64,000 bases of DNA from positions 25,639,615-25,703,614 of the forward strand of contig CM058233.1 of NCBI GenBank assembly GCA_030180135.1, in the 5' to 3' direction. The notes below the pieces were generated by a model. That model did not search any database. It saw only the letters and a program-made list of their open reading frames with translations, and was not told the DNA's origin. Positions 11,841-22,638 of this stretch are shown here, one piece after another. The DNA is from Orychophragmus violaceus (taxonomy: Eukaryota > Streptophyta > Magnoliopsida > Brassicales > Brassicaceae). A program made the position numbers and the translations under genes. The stretch's first letter is position 1, and the number at the start of each line of letters is the position of its first letter.

Positions 11841-12246
11841 AGCTGTAATTAAAAGAGGTAGAGGTTTTAGTTATAATGCTCAAGAAATGAGAATTCTTAT
11901 CTTATAAGAAAACTCGCATTGTATTCAAAACTATGTTTCCTCAGATGAATACAATGAACCAAGATCCATACTTCACCAAAATCTGAGTGGGCGACTCGCC
12001 ATTACCCAAACTTTAGTTATCTAGGTAAGCAAATCATTGCTAATTGTACCCAGTACAACTCTTGGTCGCAAATGAGACAAACTATGTCTAATCCACTCTC
12101 ATGTCTCTGGGCCCAGAACTTCTGATAGCCCAGTCAAGTGAAACCAATCTCTTCTGTCTTGTGATCACTGACAGTCGCACTGCAAGTCTATCAATGACCA
12201 CCTACCTTACTCATGTTGCTGTGGATACCAAGGACTCCAAGGCTAT
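11841..12246 (-). other. Copia B leader, part next to gag
   Basis: Untranslated leader between gag and the C insertion; the rest is at 17448-18316. Nothing else is recognisable. The target copy GCTAT of element C is at 12242-12246. Confidence 0.75.
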
Positions 12247-13446
12247 TGATAGGCTCAAAGTTTATCCCTATACTAAACTGCAAGTGAACAGCAATGTCAA
12301 AGTAGTATATAGGGTTATCGAATCCACAGGGACACTTGGTCTCAATAGATCAGAACAGTAGAGACTAATACTAGAAATAAAGCAATATGATTGAATTGAA
12401 AGCAGTGCGAGAAAGTAAATCAGCAGCAGAGATTAACGGTTGTGAAAGCAAGTAATTAAAAGCGTCAAGCCTAGGGTATTCTCAGGAAATCAGACAAGCA
12501 GACAGTTCATTCAGCAAGGATCTAATTAAGCACAATTCTAGAACTCAAAACACAGATATAGAATTAACCAAATTCCTTTGCGATAATTCTCTAAGCCTAA
12601 GTGCAGCTAACCAAACTTTCGTTTGCGAGAACTAACAGATTAAACTAGCATTAATCCCAAGTTTGATATGTTCACAATTATCCTAAACCAAACTTCCGTT
12701 TGCGCAAAGTTTAATTGCCCAATTTAATTAGTTCAGATTCCTAAACCCCACTTCCGTGACGTATTTAGCAACCTAAGATCTAGATTCTAATTGATCAGGT
12801 TAGAACTAGCTTTAAGCACAATTAAATTGAAGAACAGATATAGTTTGAATCCTTAACTGAATTTGAACAAGTCTAGCAAGTCATGAAATCCTATGTGAGA
12901 AACCCTAAACCTAACTAGGAATCTACTCAGACATAGATAATGAAAACATAATCATAGAATGAATAAATTGCATAAAAGAATAATAGTAAAAGGGGTTCGA
13001 AATCTTCTCCAAATACAGATGAAGTAATAGGTTCAGATCAGCCCCAAAAGCTCTAAAAATCCTCTGCTCTTAATTATGAAAGCGTAAGTAAAATAAACAC
13101 CAAAATCCTCTATATATAGGCCTAATCTCGGCTGGGGCTTCTGTGTAAATACTGGAACTATCTTGGGCTTCTTTGCAAATCTTCATATCTTCATTAAACC
13201 GACGTGTACGGCCCATCTCGCTAGTGTGTCGACCGATGCACAAGGTGTGTCGGTCGATGCATGATCAATAAATCGGACAGTGAGTTAAGCTCTCGGCCAA
13301 AACATCCCAAAAGTCCCAAAATGCTCCAAATATCTCCAATTAGCTCCAAACCTGATTAAACCTGTAAAAGACTCTAAACAAAGACAAAAGACACTAAAAA
13401 CACATCTATATCATGGTCTAAAATGGGTAAAAACCATGATATATCA
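12247..13446 (-). repeat. 3' LTR of element C
   Basis: It starts TGATAGGCTC and ends ATATCA. The palindrome pair TGTCGACCGATG and TGTCGGTCGATG is at 13227-13238 and 13248-13259. The terminal inverted motif TATATCATGG...CCATGATATA resembles that in A and H, which shows common descent of the LTR ends. It has the same length as its partner LTR. Confidence 0.96.
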
Positions 13447-14812
13447 ACTCCCCCACACTTAGCCTTTGCTTGCCCTCAAGCAAAACATAGAACTAAAGCA
13501 TGGTGAAGAGGTTTGAAAACTCTTCAGAAACTCATTTCATCCTGGAAGCTACAATACTCAGATTCCCCTTAGTAAACCACTGAAAGAATCAATCACAGGA
13601 TATCAAGACCACAATGTACTTCCCCCACACTTAGCAACTGTCCTAGGTAAACTCCACAATCACATCCAAGCATTCAAATTCTCCCTACTGACTTCTGCAA
13701 GTATTTAAGTGCGGTCTCACCTAAGGATTATCGATCAAAGGGCACATGGATTCTTACCTTATCAGCTCTAGACCACCATACTATCTTTCTCTAGTCCCTT
13801 TCTTCTCTTTCCCTTCTTTAACAACTGATTTTTCCCCACTGGGTATCATTTTATTTTTTTTATCAGTGTTCTTCCCGTTATGGGGTGTACTTTGGACACA
13901 TTCCATGGATCACATGAGAGATAATAGTGTTTGCTACTATTCCCATGACCACTTCGGAGTTACTAACTCATCCTCAGTTTATTATCTTTTTTTTTTACTT
14001 TACAGAAGGGGAGAAGGGAACTAAATAGGATAGGTTGACAGGCTGTGTCAGAACTAACAAGGGAATCCGACACAAAGTATACCAAGCCCTTAGGTGAGAA
14101 ATCTAAGTCAGTATTAAGGTTGAAGTCAGTAAAGGATCCTCTGATACCTGAAGTGATGTGGGTGTTCCCAGTAGGTTGATCTGTGATGGGGTTTTCTAAT
14201 AGTCAGAGATAGATCCTGCAACTTCATCCCAATGGTTACTTAAGTTCCTGCAAGTCTTGTAAATCTTCTCAGAAAATCATAGTTTCTGACTTAAACAATT
14301 TTGACTCAATAAAACAAAATTTTTTTTGAAAAACGGACTGACTCTTAAGAAAACAGAAAACAAAAGTCAGTAGCACCTCCCCCACACTTAAGACACACTG
14401 TCCCCAGTAGTGTCCAGCGAAGGATCGGTAAAAAGAAAATAAAAAAAAAATTGAAAAGGTGAAATTATGTCTGTCGGGTTACCTCTGTCGCTCAGGCATC
14501 GACCGATGCACTAAGTGCATCGACCGTTACTTGGCGATTTTCGTGTATAGTCGATCGTTGCTCAGGACCGCAACGATCGATGCAATGCGATTCCTTTCGT
14601 GTTGTGACGATCGACACAGAAGTGCGTCGATCGTTGCACTGCGATTTAACCGAGACCTGCAAACATAAACTTACCAGAAACAAAAACAAACGTAAAATCC
14701 TAACAAAAACACCAAAAATTAAGTAGAAAAACACCAGTACCTAATGGTGGGTTGCCTCCCACCCAGCGCTTGTTTAAGGTCAATAGCCTGACCTATCAGA
14801 AAGAGATCGGAC
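13447..14812 (-). other. C 3' region with three PPT copies and two hairpins
   Basis: On the minus strand the LTR-adjacent PPT (13447-13462) is preceded by a hairpin at 13465-13484 (TTTGCTTG, loop AGGG, CAAGCAAA). A second PPT copy is at 13620-13634. A third is at 14377-14393, preceded by a GGGA-loop hairpin at about 14391-14413. Three palindrome pairs follow at 14497-14529, 14548-14582 and 14605-14636. A tract near 14740-14775 matches the Athila spacer ending in AAGCGCTGGGTGGG (minus strand). No ORF is supported. Confidence 0.8.
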
Positions 14813-16027
14813 TCATGGCGGTTTCAACAGAGACTTTGAGTGTCTCTGTGAATGTCTCCTCATCCAAGGTGGCGTATAAGCATTCAGATCATGAGATCTT
14901 CCAAGGAATGAGTAATCAGAATCAGGGCGGGAGCAAAGCTTGGGCGGTCTACTGCGTTGTCCTGCATTCAAAATAGTGTGGTCAGAAGGTTTAAGCTTAG
15001 GTGATTTGTACCATACCTTTGATGTATATCTGATGTCTGGAGCTTTCTGCTTATGAGCAGTTGCAGGTACTGAAGATGTTAGAGCAGGTTCAAGAGGAAC
15101 CGCCATCTTCTTTTCTCCACTATCAGATACTGTAGTTCCACCAATCTGAACTTCTTCTTTCAGATGACCATCAGTGGAGATCACCTTCTTTTCATGAACT
15201 CGCAAAGTTTCAACTGGTGGTGTTTTATTCACCTTCTTATCCATCACTTTTATGCAGTTAGCCACTTCTAGCTCTTGTTTGGAAGGTTTGGGAACCTTAG
15301 GATATGGCACTGGGGGCTTGTAGGCTCGTTCTGGCACTGTTGCAGGTTTCTGGACATGTCTGCGTTCTGTGTCGATCGTTGCATGATGTGTGTCGATCGA
15401 TGCAAGGCGATTTTGTTTCTCGAAAGAACTCGAAATTGCCGTCAGAATGGCGTGTCGATCGTCACTAAGGGGGTGTCGATCGATGCATGTATCAGGCAGA
15501 CAATATTCATCCAGAAAATCAAAGATTATGCTCTCTTCTTCTTCCAGCAAGTCAATCTCATCCCTTATGTTCACAGCATTGATGTGCAGCTTCTGTTCAG
15601 CTCTCTTAGCTTCATTCCGCCTCTCTATTGCTGCATCTGCTCGTTCAATTTTGATATCCAGCTCCTCCATATGTGTGCTCAGAGATTCGAACTTCTCACT
15701 CAAATCTTCAATCAACGCATCAATCTTTGAGTTGAAGGACATATCAATCTGTTGTTGTCTCTCAAGATACTGCTCCATCATGATTTCCATTCTGCTCTCA
15801 TGAGCTGTAGGTGCAGGCGGTGCTTGGTAAGAAGAAACACTACAACTCCTTGTAAAGGGTTTCTGAAAAGCAGATCTGTGACTATAGAATCCAGTTCCTT
15901 CAACGCAATGGTTAGCTTCTTGTGCATACTTTCCAAGTAGAAGACTATGCAGAGAGTCAACTTGGTTCTTCAACCCAACTATCTGTGAACTGTCAATCCC
16001 TGAGCTGAAAATATCATTCCGACACAT
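14813..16027 (-). CDS. C gag-tail protein, intact 404-codon ORF
   Basis: The ORF lacks the capsid domain. Its N-terminal third matches the region after the capsid in A (SLHSLL, YQAPPAP for SYQTPPAT, then the MMEQYLERQQQ and SLSTHMEELD coiled-coil stretch). Residues about 90-190 are rich in charged heptads. The protease is absent. The C-terminal part matches the tail ORFs of A and H: GEKKM, ATAHKQKAP and FLGRSHDLNAYTPPWMRR. Two palindrome pairs lie in the coding sequence (15370-15402, 15453-15485) and encode IDTHHATIDTE-like and CIDRHPL..DDRH peptides. Its function is unknown; with no catalytic domain it may only be a remnant kept open by youth. Confidence 0.8.
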   Translation of the reverse strand: MCRNDIFSSGIDSSQIVGLKNQVDSLHSLLLGKYAQEANHCVEGTGFYSHRSAFQKPFTRSCSVSSYQAPPAPTAHESRMEIMMEQYLERQQQIDMSFNSKIDALIEDLSEKFESLSTHMEELDIKIERADAAIERRNEAKRAEQKLHINAVNIRDEIDLLEEEESIIFDFLDEYCLPDTCIDRHPLSDDRHAILTAISSSFEKQNRLASIDTHHATIDTERRHVQKPATVPERAYKPPVPYPKVPKPSKQELEVANCIKVMDKKVNKTPPVETLRVHEKKVISTDGHLKEEVQIGGTTVSDSGEKKMAVPLEPALTSSVPATAHKQKAPDIRYTSKVWYKSPKLKPSDHTILNAGQRSRPPKLCSRPDSDYSFLGRSHDLNAYTPPWMRRHSQRHSKSLLKPP

Positions 16028-16224
16028 CGTCCTGATGATCTCTTATTCTTCTTGGTGATTCTGCGAAGTGTGTCGATCGATGCAAGAAGAGCGTCGATCG
16101 ATGCAATGCGAAATCAGAGAAAACAGAAAAATAAATCAGCAAAAATAAAAAAAACAAAAACGAAAAAGAAAACGAAAATTCCTAGTAAAACCCTAGGCTC
16201 GAAACTATCGAAGACTCAAAGAGT

Positions 16225-16241
16225 CCCCGGCAACGGCGCCA
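16225..16241 (-). other. Primer binding site, tRNA-Asp (element C)
   Basis: On the minus strand this reads TGGCGCCGTTGCCGGGG, complementary to the 3' end of plant tRNA-Asp(GUC). It lies 6 bases from the LTR. The same site is present in element A. Confidence 0.9.
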
Positions 16242-16247
16242 ACAACT

Positions 16248-17447
16248 TGATAGGCTCTAAGTTTATCCCTATACTAAACTGCAAGTGAACAGCAATGTCA
16301 AAGTAGTATATAGGGTTATCGAATCCACAGGGACACTTGGTCTCAATAGATCAGAACAGTAGAGACTAATACTAGAAATAAAGCAATATGATTGAATTGA
16401 AAGCAGTGCGAGAAAGTAAATCAGCAGCAGAGATTAACGGTTGTGAAAGAAAGTAATTAAAAGCGTCAAGCCTAGGGTATTCTCAGGAAATCAGACAAGC
16501 AGACAGTTCATTCAGCAAGGATCTAATTAAGCACAGTTCTAGAACTCAAAACACAGATATAGAATTAACCAAATTCCTTTGCGATAATTCTCTAAGCCTA
16601 AGTGCAGCTAACCAAACTTTCGTTTGCGAGAACTAACAGATTAAACTAGCATTAATCCCAAGTTTGATATGTTCACAATTATCCTAAACCAAACTTCTGT
16701 TTGCGCAAAGTTTAATTGCCCAATTTAATTAGTTCAGATTCCTAAACCCCACTTCCGTGACGTATTTAGCAACCTAAGATCTAGATTCTAATTGATCAGG
16801 TTAGAACTAGCTTTAAGCACAATTAAATTGAAGAACAGATATAGTTTGAATCCTTAACTGAATTTGAACAAGTCTAGCAAGTCATGAAATCCTATGTGAG
16901 AAACCCTAAACCTAACTAGGAATCTACTCAGACATAGATAATGAAAACATAATCATAGAATGAATAAATTGCATAAAAGAATAATAGTAAAAGGGGTTCG
17001 AAATCTTCTCCAAATACAGATGAAGTAATAGGTTCAGATCAGCCCCAAAAGCTCTAAAAATCCTCTGCTCTTAATTATGAAAGCGTAAGTAAAATAAACA
17101 CCAAAATCCTCTATATATAGGCCTAATCTCGGCTGGGGCTTCTGTGTAAATACTCGAACTATCTTGGGCTTCTTTACAAATCTTCATATCTTCATTAAAC
17201 CGACGTGTACGGCCCATCTCGCTAGTGTGTCGACCGATGCACAAGGTGTGTCGGTCGATGCATGATCAATAAATCGGACAGTGAGTTAAGCTCTCGGCCA
17301 AAACGTCCCAAAAGTCCCAAAATGCTCCAAATATCTCCAATTAGCTCCAAACCTGATTAAACCTGTAAAAGACTCTAAACAAAGACAAAAGACACTAAAA
17401 ACACATCTATATCATGGTCTAAAATGGGTAAAAACCATGATATATCA
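16248..17447 (-). repeat. 5' LTR of element C
   Basis: Partner of 12247-13446 with the same length and near-identical sequence. The palindrome pair is at 17228-17239 and 17249-17260. Confidence 0.96.
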
Positions 17448-18316
17448 GCTATCCAACAAACAAAACGAGTCTTGACAGTAGACAAGATCGGGCAAGACAT
17501 CAAGATCACTTGATATTTAGTTGAGGAAAAGAACTATTTAATTTTGATGTATATCCAATATACATTCAAGAAGTTATTAATTTAATTTAAAACATTCAGT
17601 TTTATTAAGTTTAGGTTCATCTAGAACTTTAGGATTAAATTTGGTCTGGTATATGCAAATTGATGGTCCAACCAGTAATTCTGCGAATGGTGTGTCGATC
17701 GACGCCAACCATTGGCATCGGTCGACACAACACAATTTAAACCGGTTTTCGATAACCGGTCAAACCGGATCGAATTTCCTTAACCGATTCAATCTAATTG
17801 AACCGGTTCGGTTTAATGGTCCATGTCGATCGTCACACAACTCTGTGTCGATCGACATTACCAAACCAGAACCAAATTGGTTAATTAAAATTAACCGAGC
17901 GAGATAACCGGTTCAATCCAATTGAACCGATCTATCTAATCGCATTGCATGTGTCGACCGACACACCCAGTGTATCGATCGACACAGCAGGAATACGGGT
18001 ACTCGATCTCAGATCGAAACCCTAAAATAATTTACGAGTTTTCGCTCTGTGTCGACCGACACACGCTGTGTCGATCGACACTCTGCGACAAACCCTAAAC
18101 ATTTTATGCGTTTTCGCGGCGTGTCGACCGACACAAGCTTAGTGTCGATCGACACAATGCGATTTTTGACAGTTCATCGATTTTCAACAGAAACAAAATC
18201 CGAGATTAATTCTTTGAAAACACGATTTAGCATGCAATAATCAATTCAACAAACTCAGTTTTCGAATTAATTTCATCAGATTCAATAGACTAAACCCTAA
18301 CATGCTCTGATACCAC
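17448..18316 (-). other. Copia B leader with five palindrome pairs and PBS
   Basis: The leader next to the 5' LTR contains the tRNA-iMet site at 18304-18315 (TGGTATCAGAGC on the minus strand). Five pairs of TCGAYCGA-centred 12-mers lie at 17693/17716, 17824/17846, 17952/17973, 18050/18069 and 18122/18143, with centres 19-23 bp apart. The sequence between pairs is rich in AACCGGTT-like motifs. There is no ORF. This is the densest regular palindrome cluster in the window. Confidence 0.85.
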
Positions 18317-18955
18317 TGTTGGATCTCCTAGGATTTAGGGTTCGTTATATTGAATTTACCAACCTCGTTCTTACCTTGAACTGGCAGCGGAAATAATTGG
18401 TGAACGAGATCAGTGAGCAACGCAGACGCCTTGCCTCTACCAGATACACACGCACACAAGCTGGAAAACGGGATGCTAGTGCCGGATCTATGGGATCTAA
18501 GAGTTTCTGGTGTTTCTGCTTTTCTGTCAGAGAAAAACTCGACGGCTACTGTTTTAGGTCGAGACTATCAAGTTTTATTCGACCTTTAACACACTTAACG
18601 GGCCAGACTTGATCAAGTCATAATTTCGAAAAGCCCTTTCGAAACCCGAACTGTGTCGACCGACACACATGCTGTGTCGATCGACACAACACCATTTTCT
18701 CGATATTAATGTGTATCCAATACACATTAACATGATCATTACCATAATGATCATTCCCATATCTTAGCTTCCAGTTTGCTTAGGTGTGTGACCCTATAGG
18801 ATCATATAATACTGGCAGTAAGTCTACAACTTACAGATTGCAAGAGGCTTCTAGCAAAACATTGCAACCGCCCAGTATTATACGAATGTCTGATCTCGAC
18901 ACACAACTATCATCAGGAGTGAGTACAAGTGTGATTTCAAGACACTATCCCAATA
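18317..18955 (-). repeat. 5' LTR of Copia B
   Basis: Same length as 6434-7072 with few differences, showing recent insertion. The palindrome pair is at 18654-18665 and 18675-18686. The terminal CA is TA, as in the other LTR. Confidence 0.95.
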
Positions 18956-19385
18956 AAGGACACATGGACTCAACCCATTCAGTGTTTGACCACCAAACTG
19001 TCGGTTTCTGGTTTCTTTCTTTTCCCTTTCTCCCTTAGCACTGATTTTTCTCCACTGGGTATCATTTTATTTTTTCTAATCAGTGCTCTTCCCTTTTTAT
19101 TAGGGTTTAACTTTGTATCAGTGCTCTACCACTCCCGTGACCACTTCGAAGCTACTAGCTTATCCTCGGTTTTTATCTCTTTGTTTTTTTACTTTCAAGG
19201 GAGGGGAAAATCAGAAACCATACTTTAGACAGGATCACAGGCTGTGCCAAATACATTAGAGGAATCCGACCCAAAGATTACTAATCCCCTAAGTGAGAAA
19301 TTAAAGTCAAGATTAGAAGTGAAACTAGTGGTGGATCCTCTGAATACCTGGTTAGATATGGATGTCCTTGGTAAGTTGATATGTG
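18956..19385 (-). other. Element A 3' region, middle piece
   Basis: Non-coding A sequence between the B and D insertions. It begins with the second AAGGA target copy and ends with the ATGTG target of D (19381-19385). It resembles 13735-14190 of C and 60300-60760 of H (minus-strand versus plus-strand copies), including pyrimidine-rich runs such as TTTCTTTCTTTTCCC. Confidence 0.8.
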
Positions 19386-20064
19386 TGTTGGAATTGTGTC
19401 CAGTAATCTCGGTACTGTCTCTAGAAAGTAAGAGTATGTCAATGATCAGACATAAGTCATATAATACTGGGGGTCATGATGGCTTGCTAGAGTCCGCTCA
19501 TGATCTATAAGTCTTGGACTTATTGCCTTTATTATATGATCCCATATGGGTCAAACGCCTAAGCTTACAGGAAAATGTGTAGGAACGGATTGACAGAAGT
19601 ACGGTAAAAGTGCTAGGCATTTACTGTACTTAGAGATTAAAGGGTTCAGCAATCGTGTGTCGATCGATACACAAGGTGTGTCGATCGACACAGTGCGTGA
19701 ACGCCTAGGAAATAATAAGACCGAGAATTGGGCCCGAAAGCCCATGAGAACTAAGACAGGTTTTAAATGAATAAAACCTGACCTAGCTCTCGAATTCTCT
19801 CTAGGTCTGCGCCTCTCTCTCTCTCTCTATGTCGCCTCCCTCCTCGTGGTCTAGCAGCCAGATTCCTTTGCGTGCGTGTGTGAACCTTTGGAGGATCCAT
19901 CCCTTGGTGGCTCTCTGATCTCTGACCATACCATCCCTTTCCGCTGCACATAAACAGGTATAAGGTGAGATCAATATTGTTTCTATTCAAGAGAACCTAG
20001 ATCCGCATGTTTAGGATAATCTGAATCAGAGAATTGAATCAGGATTGATCTAAACATTCCTTCA
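19386..20064 (+). repeat. 5' LTR of Copia D
   Basis: 679 bp starting TGTTGGAATTGTG and ending CCTTCA. It carries a palindrome pair at 19658-19669 and 19679-19690 and a CT microsatellite near 19812-19828. Confidence 0.96.
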
Positions 20065-21618
20065 GTGGTATCAGAGCTTGTTGGTTCTGGTTTTTCTTGT
20101 TTAGATTCAAGTTTAGGATTGTTTTCTTGTTTAAGAAGTGTTTTGAATCAACTACTGATAAGAGAAATCACTTAAGCAACAAGGAATTGAAACCTAAACA
20201 CACTTGAAATCGCAAATCCAAGCTATATTGATTTGGAATGCGATTTTCATAAAGAAGTATCGGCTGTGATCGCATGGATCGATCGATACGATCGCATGGA
20301 TCGGTCAATACAACCGCGAGAGATCGACTGCAATCGCATGGATCGATCGAACGATCGCATGGATTTCGCATATCTCGGCCAAGCCTGCTCAACGCGTGAA
20401 CGCATCGATCGATGCTGAGAGCATCGACCGATGCGGTTGATAAATCGATCGATGCGGTTGGTTCATCGATCGATACGGTTGGGTTTAAGACTCGGTTTAG
20501 AATTTTGATTAAAATTATTCGTCCTGGTTTAATAAACAGATTTAATAATTTTATTAAGTCTGGTTAAACCGGGATAAGAAATCCAAAGTCGAAAAATTGG
20601 ATTTTGTGCCTAAACCAGGATTTTCTAATTTGATTTGGTTGGACCAAATAAATTGAGAAAATCCGGTTTAGTAAATAACCGGTTGACAATAGTGGTCATC
20701 GTAGTAATTAATTTTGGTTAAGACCAATTTTAATGAACCAGACCGGTTATGTCATTTAATTGGACAATTGTGTCATGTCTTGGACATGGACCAATTCTTG
20801 GGCCTCGGGCCAAGAAGTTAAAACAATTGGGCCAATTATTTGAGTCTTTCTTCAGATTAATTTAAAATTTATTTTATAAAATTATAAAGTCGATTTTAAA
20901 TTAAAGTTTCCAAAATTTTGAAATTAGAAAGTTTCTTAAAATAGAAGTTTCTAGATTTGCGGGTTTTGGATTTTAAAGAAATTTCTAAAGTTAGAAAGTT
21001 TCCGTTTTTAGAAAGTTTCCAATTTTAGAAAGTTTCCAAAAAATAGTAGGTTTCTAAAAATAGAAAGTTTCCCGAAATAGTAATCTTCTATTTTGGGAAT
21101 GAAATTTTAATAAACCTACGAACCTCATATAATATCAAGCGTTGGATGTCTTGTCCAGTCTATGTCAGCTGTCGAAGCCCATTCAATTGTATTCATGGCC
21201 TTACAGTGTGAGGGTGTCTACTTTTGCGTGGATAAGACGGTTTGTGATTCATAAATGTCATTGGGAGTCCCAGACATTAATGATTACATGACTGTATAGT
21301 CTGGTTTTCTTGACTAGGCCATCGGGAGTCCCGGGCCTTGAGACATCAGAGTGGATTGGGCCTCGAGCCTAGATTCACAACCAAGAGTTATATCACGGAT
21401 ATAATTAGCCGATATAGGGCTTACCGATATAAGCTAAGGTTGGGTGACGGCCAGTGGCCCAATTTAATCTTAGTTATATGTGGATCTTGGAATCATTATA
21501 TTCTATTGAGGGTAACTTATGTTATTGAATATAATGCGTGATTAATCATATTAAATATAATACGAGATTAATCATATTGAACATATTAACTAAAATCCTT
21601 TTATCTTAATTTTCAGTT
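20065..21618 (+). other. Copia D leader with phased TCGATCGA array
   Basis: A 1.55-kb untranslated leader. Bases 20268-20480 hold many TCGATCGA-type palindromes; the four clearest have centres near 20408, 20427, 20448 and 20469, about 20 bp apart. Bases 20905-21090 hold repeated TAGAAAGTTTCC-like units. The segment 21120-21600 is well conserved in E (minus strand, 55570-56070). E replaces the palindrome array with a GC-rich block. Confidence 0.8.
20066..20078 (+). other. Primer binding site, tRNA-iMet (Copia D)
   Basis: TGGTATCAGAGCT one base after the LTR; the standard Copia primer site. Confidence 0.9.
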
Positions 21619-22638
21619 ATGACTAGCACAAACAATCAAAACACTTTCTCGATCCGGTCTGTCCTTAAGATGGACAAGCTGAACGGATCAAATTTCTTGA
21701 CTTGGTCGCGGAACCTGAGGCTAGTCCTCAGACAGGAGAGAAAGGACTATGTTCTTGAGAGAGCTCTCCCCGTGAGGATCGGGTCCAATGCCTCCCATGC
21801 AGTATATGATGCTTGGAATAAGCATTATAATGATGCGGTAGATGTGCGTGGTCTGATGTTGGCTACCATGAACTCAGATTTGCGGAAGCAATATGAGAAC
21901 ATGGAGTCGCCAATAGAGATGATCAGCAGCCTGAAATTGAAATTTCAGGAGCAGGTAAGAGTGGAGAGATACCAGTTGGTTAAGTCTCTCACTAGCTGCA
22001 AGCTACCAAATGATCATCCAGTGAGTCCTCATGTCAGTAAAATGATGGGTTACATTGATAACCTGAGGAAACTGGATTATCCAGTTAGCCAAGAATTGGC
22101 AACTGAGATCATTCTGCAGTCACTGCCGTCAAGCTATGATAAGTTCAGAAGGAACTATATCAAGAAAGGCTTAACGAAGACGCTGACTGAACTGCATGAT
22201 ATGCTCAAGACAGTTGAGCCAAACGTGAAGAGTACCCTGTACAATCTCATGAATGAGAAGGGTAGGTTTACTAAACCTAATGCTGACAAGGGTGAAGACA
22301 AAGTTGTCCAGATTTTGAATCATGGCAAGCGTGTGTCTTCTGAGCCCGAGTCAGATACCTCTTACGTTGGTAAGTGCTGCTACTGTAAGGAGACAGGGCA
22401 TTGGAAGAGAGATTGCATTAAATTCATGGAAGATGATGAGGAGTTGAAGTTGATGTATGCGACTACTTCCTCGGGTATTCATGTTATTACTTCAAGTTCT
22501 ACCTTAAAGGTATTGGATACTGGTTGTGGCACTGATATTTGTGATAATATGCAGAGCCTAAGCAACAGTAGAACGTTGAAGGAAGGGCAAGTGAAACTAC
22601 ATGTCTGGAAGGAGCTTGGGATGCTGCCTCAGCCGTAG
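21619..22638 (+). CDS. Copia D gag, open, with protease start
   Basis: 339 codons. The start MTSTNNQNTF aligns with the starts in B and E. The capsid domain (UBN2/Retrotran_gag_2 type) spans about residues 20-215, with SNFLTWSRNLRLVLRQER and YIDNLRKLDYPVSQELATEI. The zinc knuckle CCYCKETGHWKRDC is near residue 253. The protease motif LDTGCGTDIC is present near the end, but the frame then diverges and stops at 22636-22638, so no complete protease is made. The gag differs from that of E by few residues while pol is ruined, which suggests that selection or recent copying kept gag open. Confidence 0.9.
   Translation: MTSTNNQNTFSIRSVLKMDKLNGSNFLTWSRNLRLVLRQERKDYVLERALPVRIGSNASHAVYDAWNKHYNDAVDVRGLMLATMNSDLRKQYENMESPIEMISSLKLKFQEQVRVERYQLVKSLTSCKLPNDHPVSPHVSKMMGYIDNLRKLDYPVSQELATEIILQSLPSSYDKFRRNYIKKGLTKTLTELHDMLKTVEPNVKSTLYNLMNEKGRFTKPNADKGEDKVVQILNHGKRVSSEPESDTSYVGKCCYCKETGHWKRDCIKFMEDDEELKLMYATTSSGIHVITSSSTLKVLDTGCGTDICDNMQSLSNSRTLKEGQVKLHVWKELGMLPQP

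Larger units (their letters stand above)
12247..17447 (-). mobile_element. Short young Athila derivative C
   Basis: Two 1200-bp LTRs (12247-13446 and 16248-17447) surround 2801 bp. The target duplication GCTAT is at 12242-12246 and 17448-17452. A 17-base tRNA-Asp primer site is at 16225-16241 on the minus strand, and a PPT with an adjoining hairpin is at 13447-13484. By eye only about 7 substitutions separate the LTRs (roughly 0.6%), so this is the youngest Athila-type insertion here. It encodes only a gag-tail protein; protease, RT, integrase and the 3' ORF are all missing. Confidence 0.96.
6434..18955 (-). mobile_element. Copia B, nearly intact, hosts element C
   Basis: Two 639-bp LTRs (6434-7072 and 18317-18955) are flanked by the duplication AAGGA (6429-6433 and 18956-18960). 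A tRNA-iMet primer site lies at 18304-18315 and a PPT (AAGTGGGAGAT) at 7073-7083, both on the minus strand. Without C the element is 7316 bp. Gag-pol spans 11840 to 7904 with one frameshift, one stop and a small deletion in the protease. Confidence 0.96.

Noticed and set aside
14493..15487. CRISPR-like spaced repeats
   Set aside because: The boxes are palindrome pairs of variable sequence inside a plant retrotransposon; there is no constant repeat-spacer period and no cas genes.
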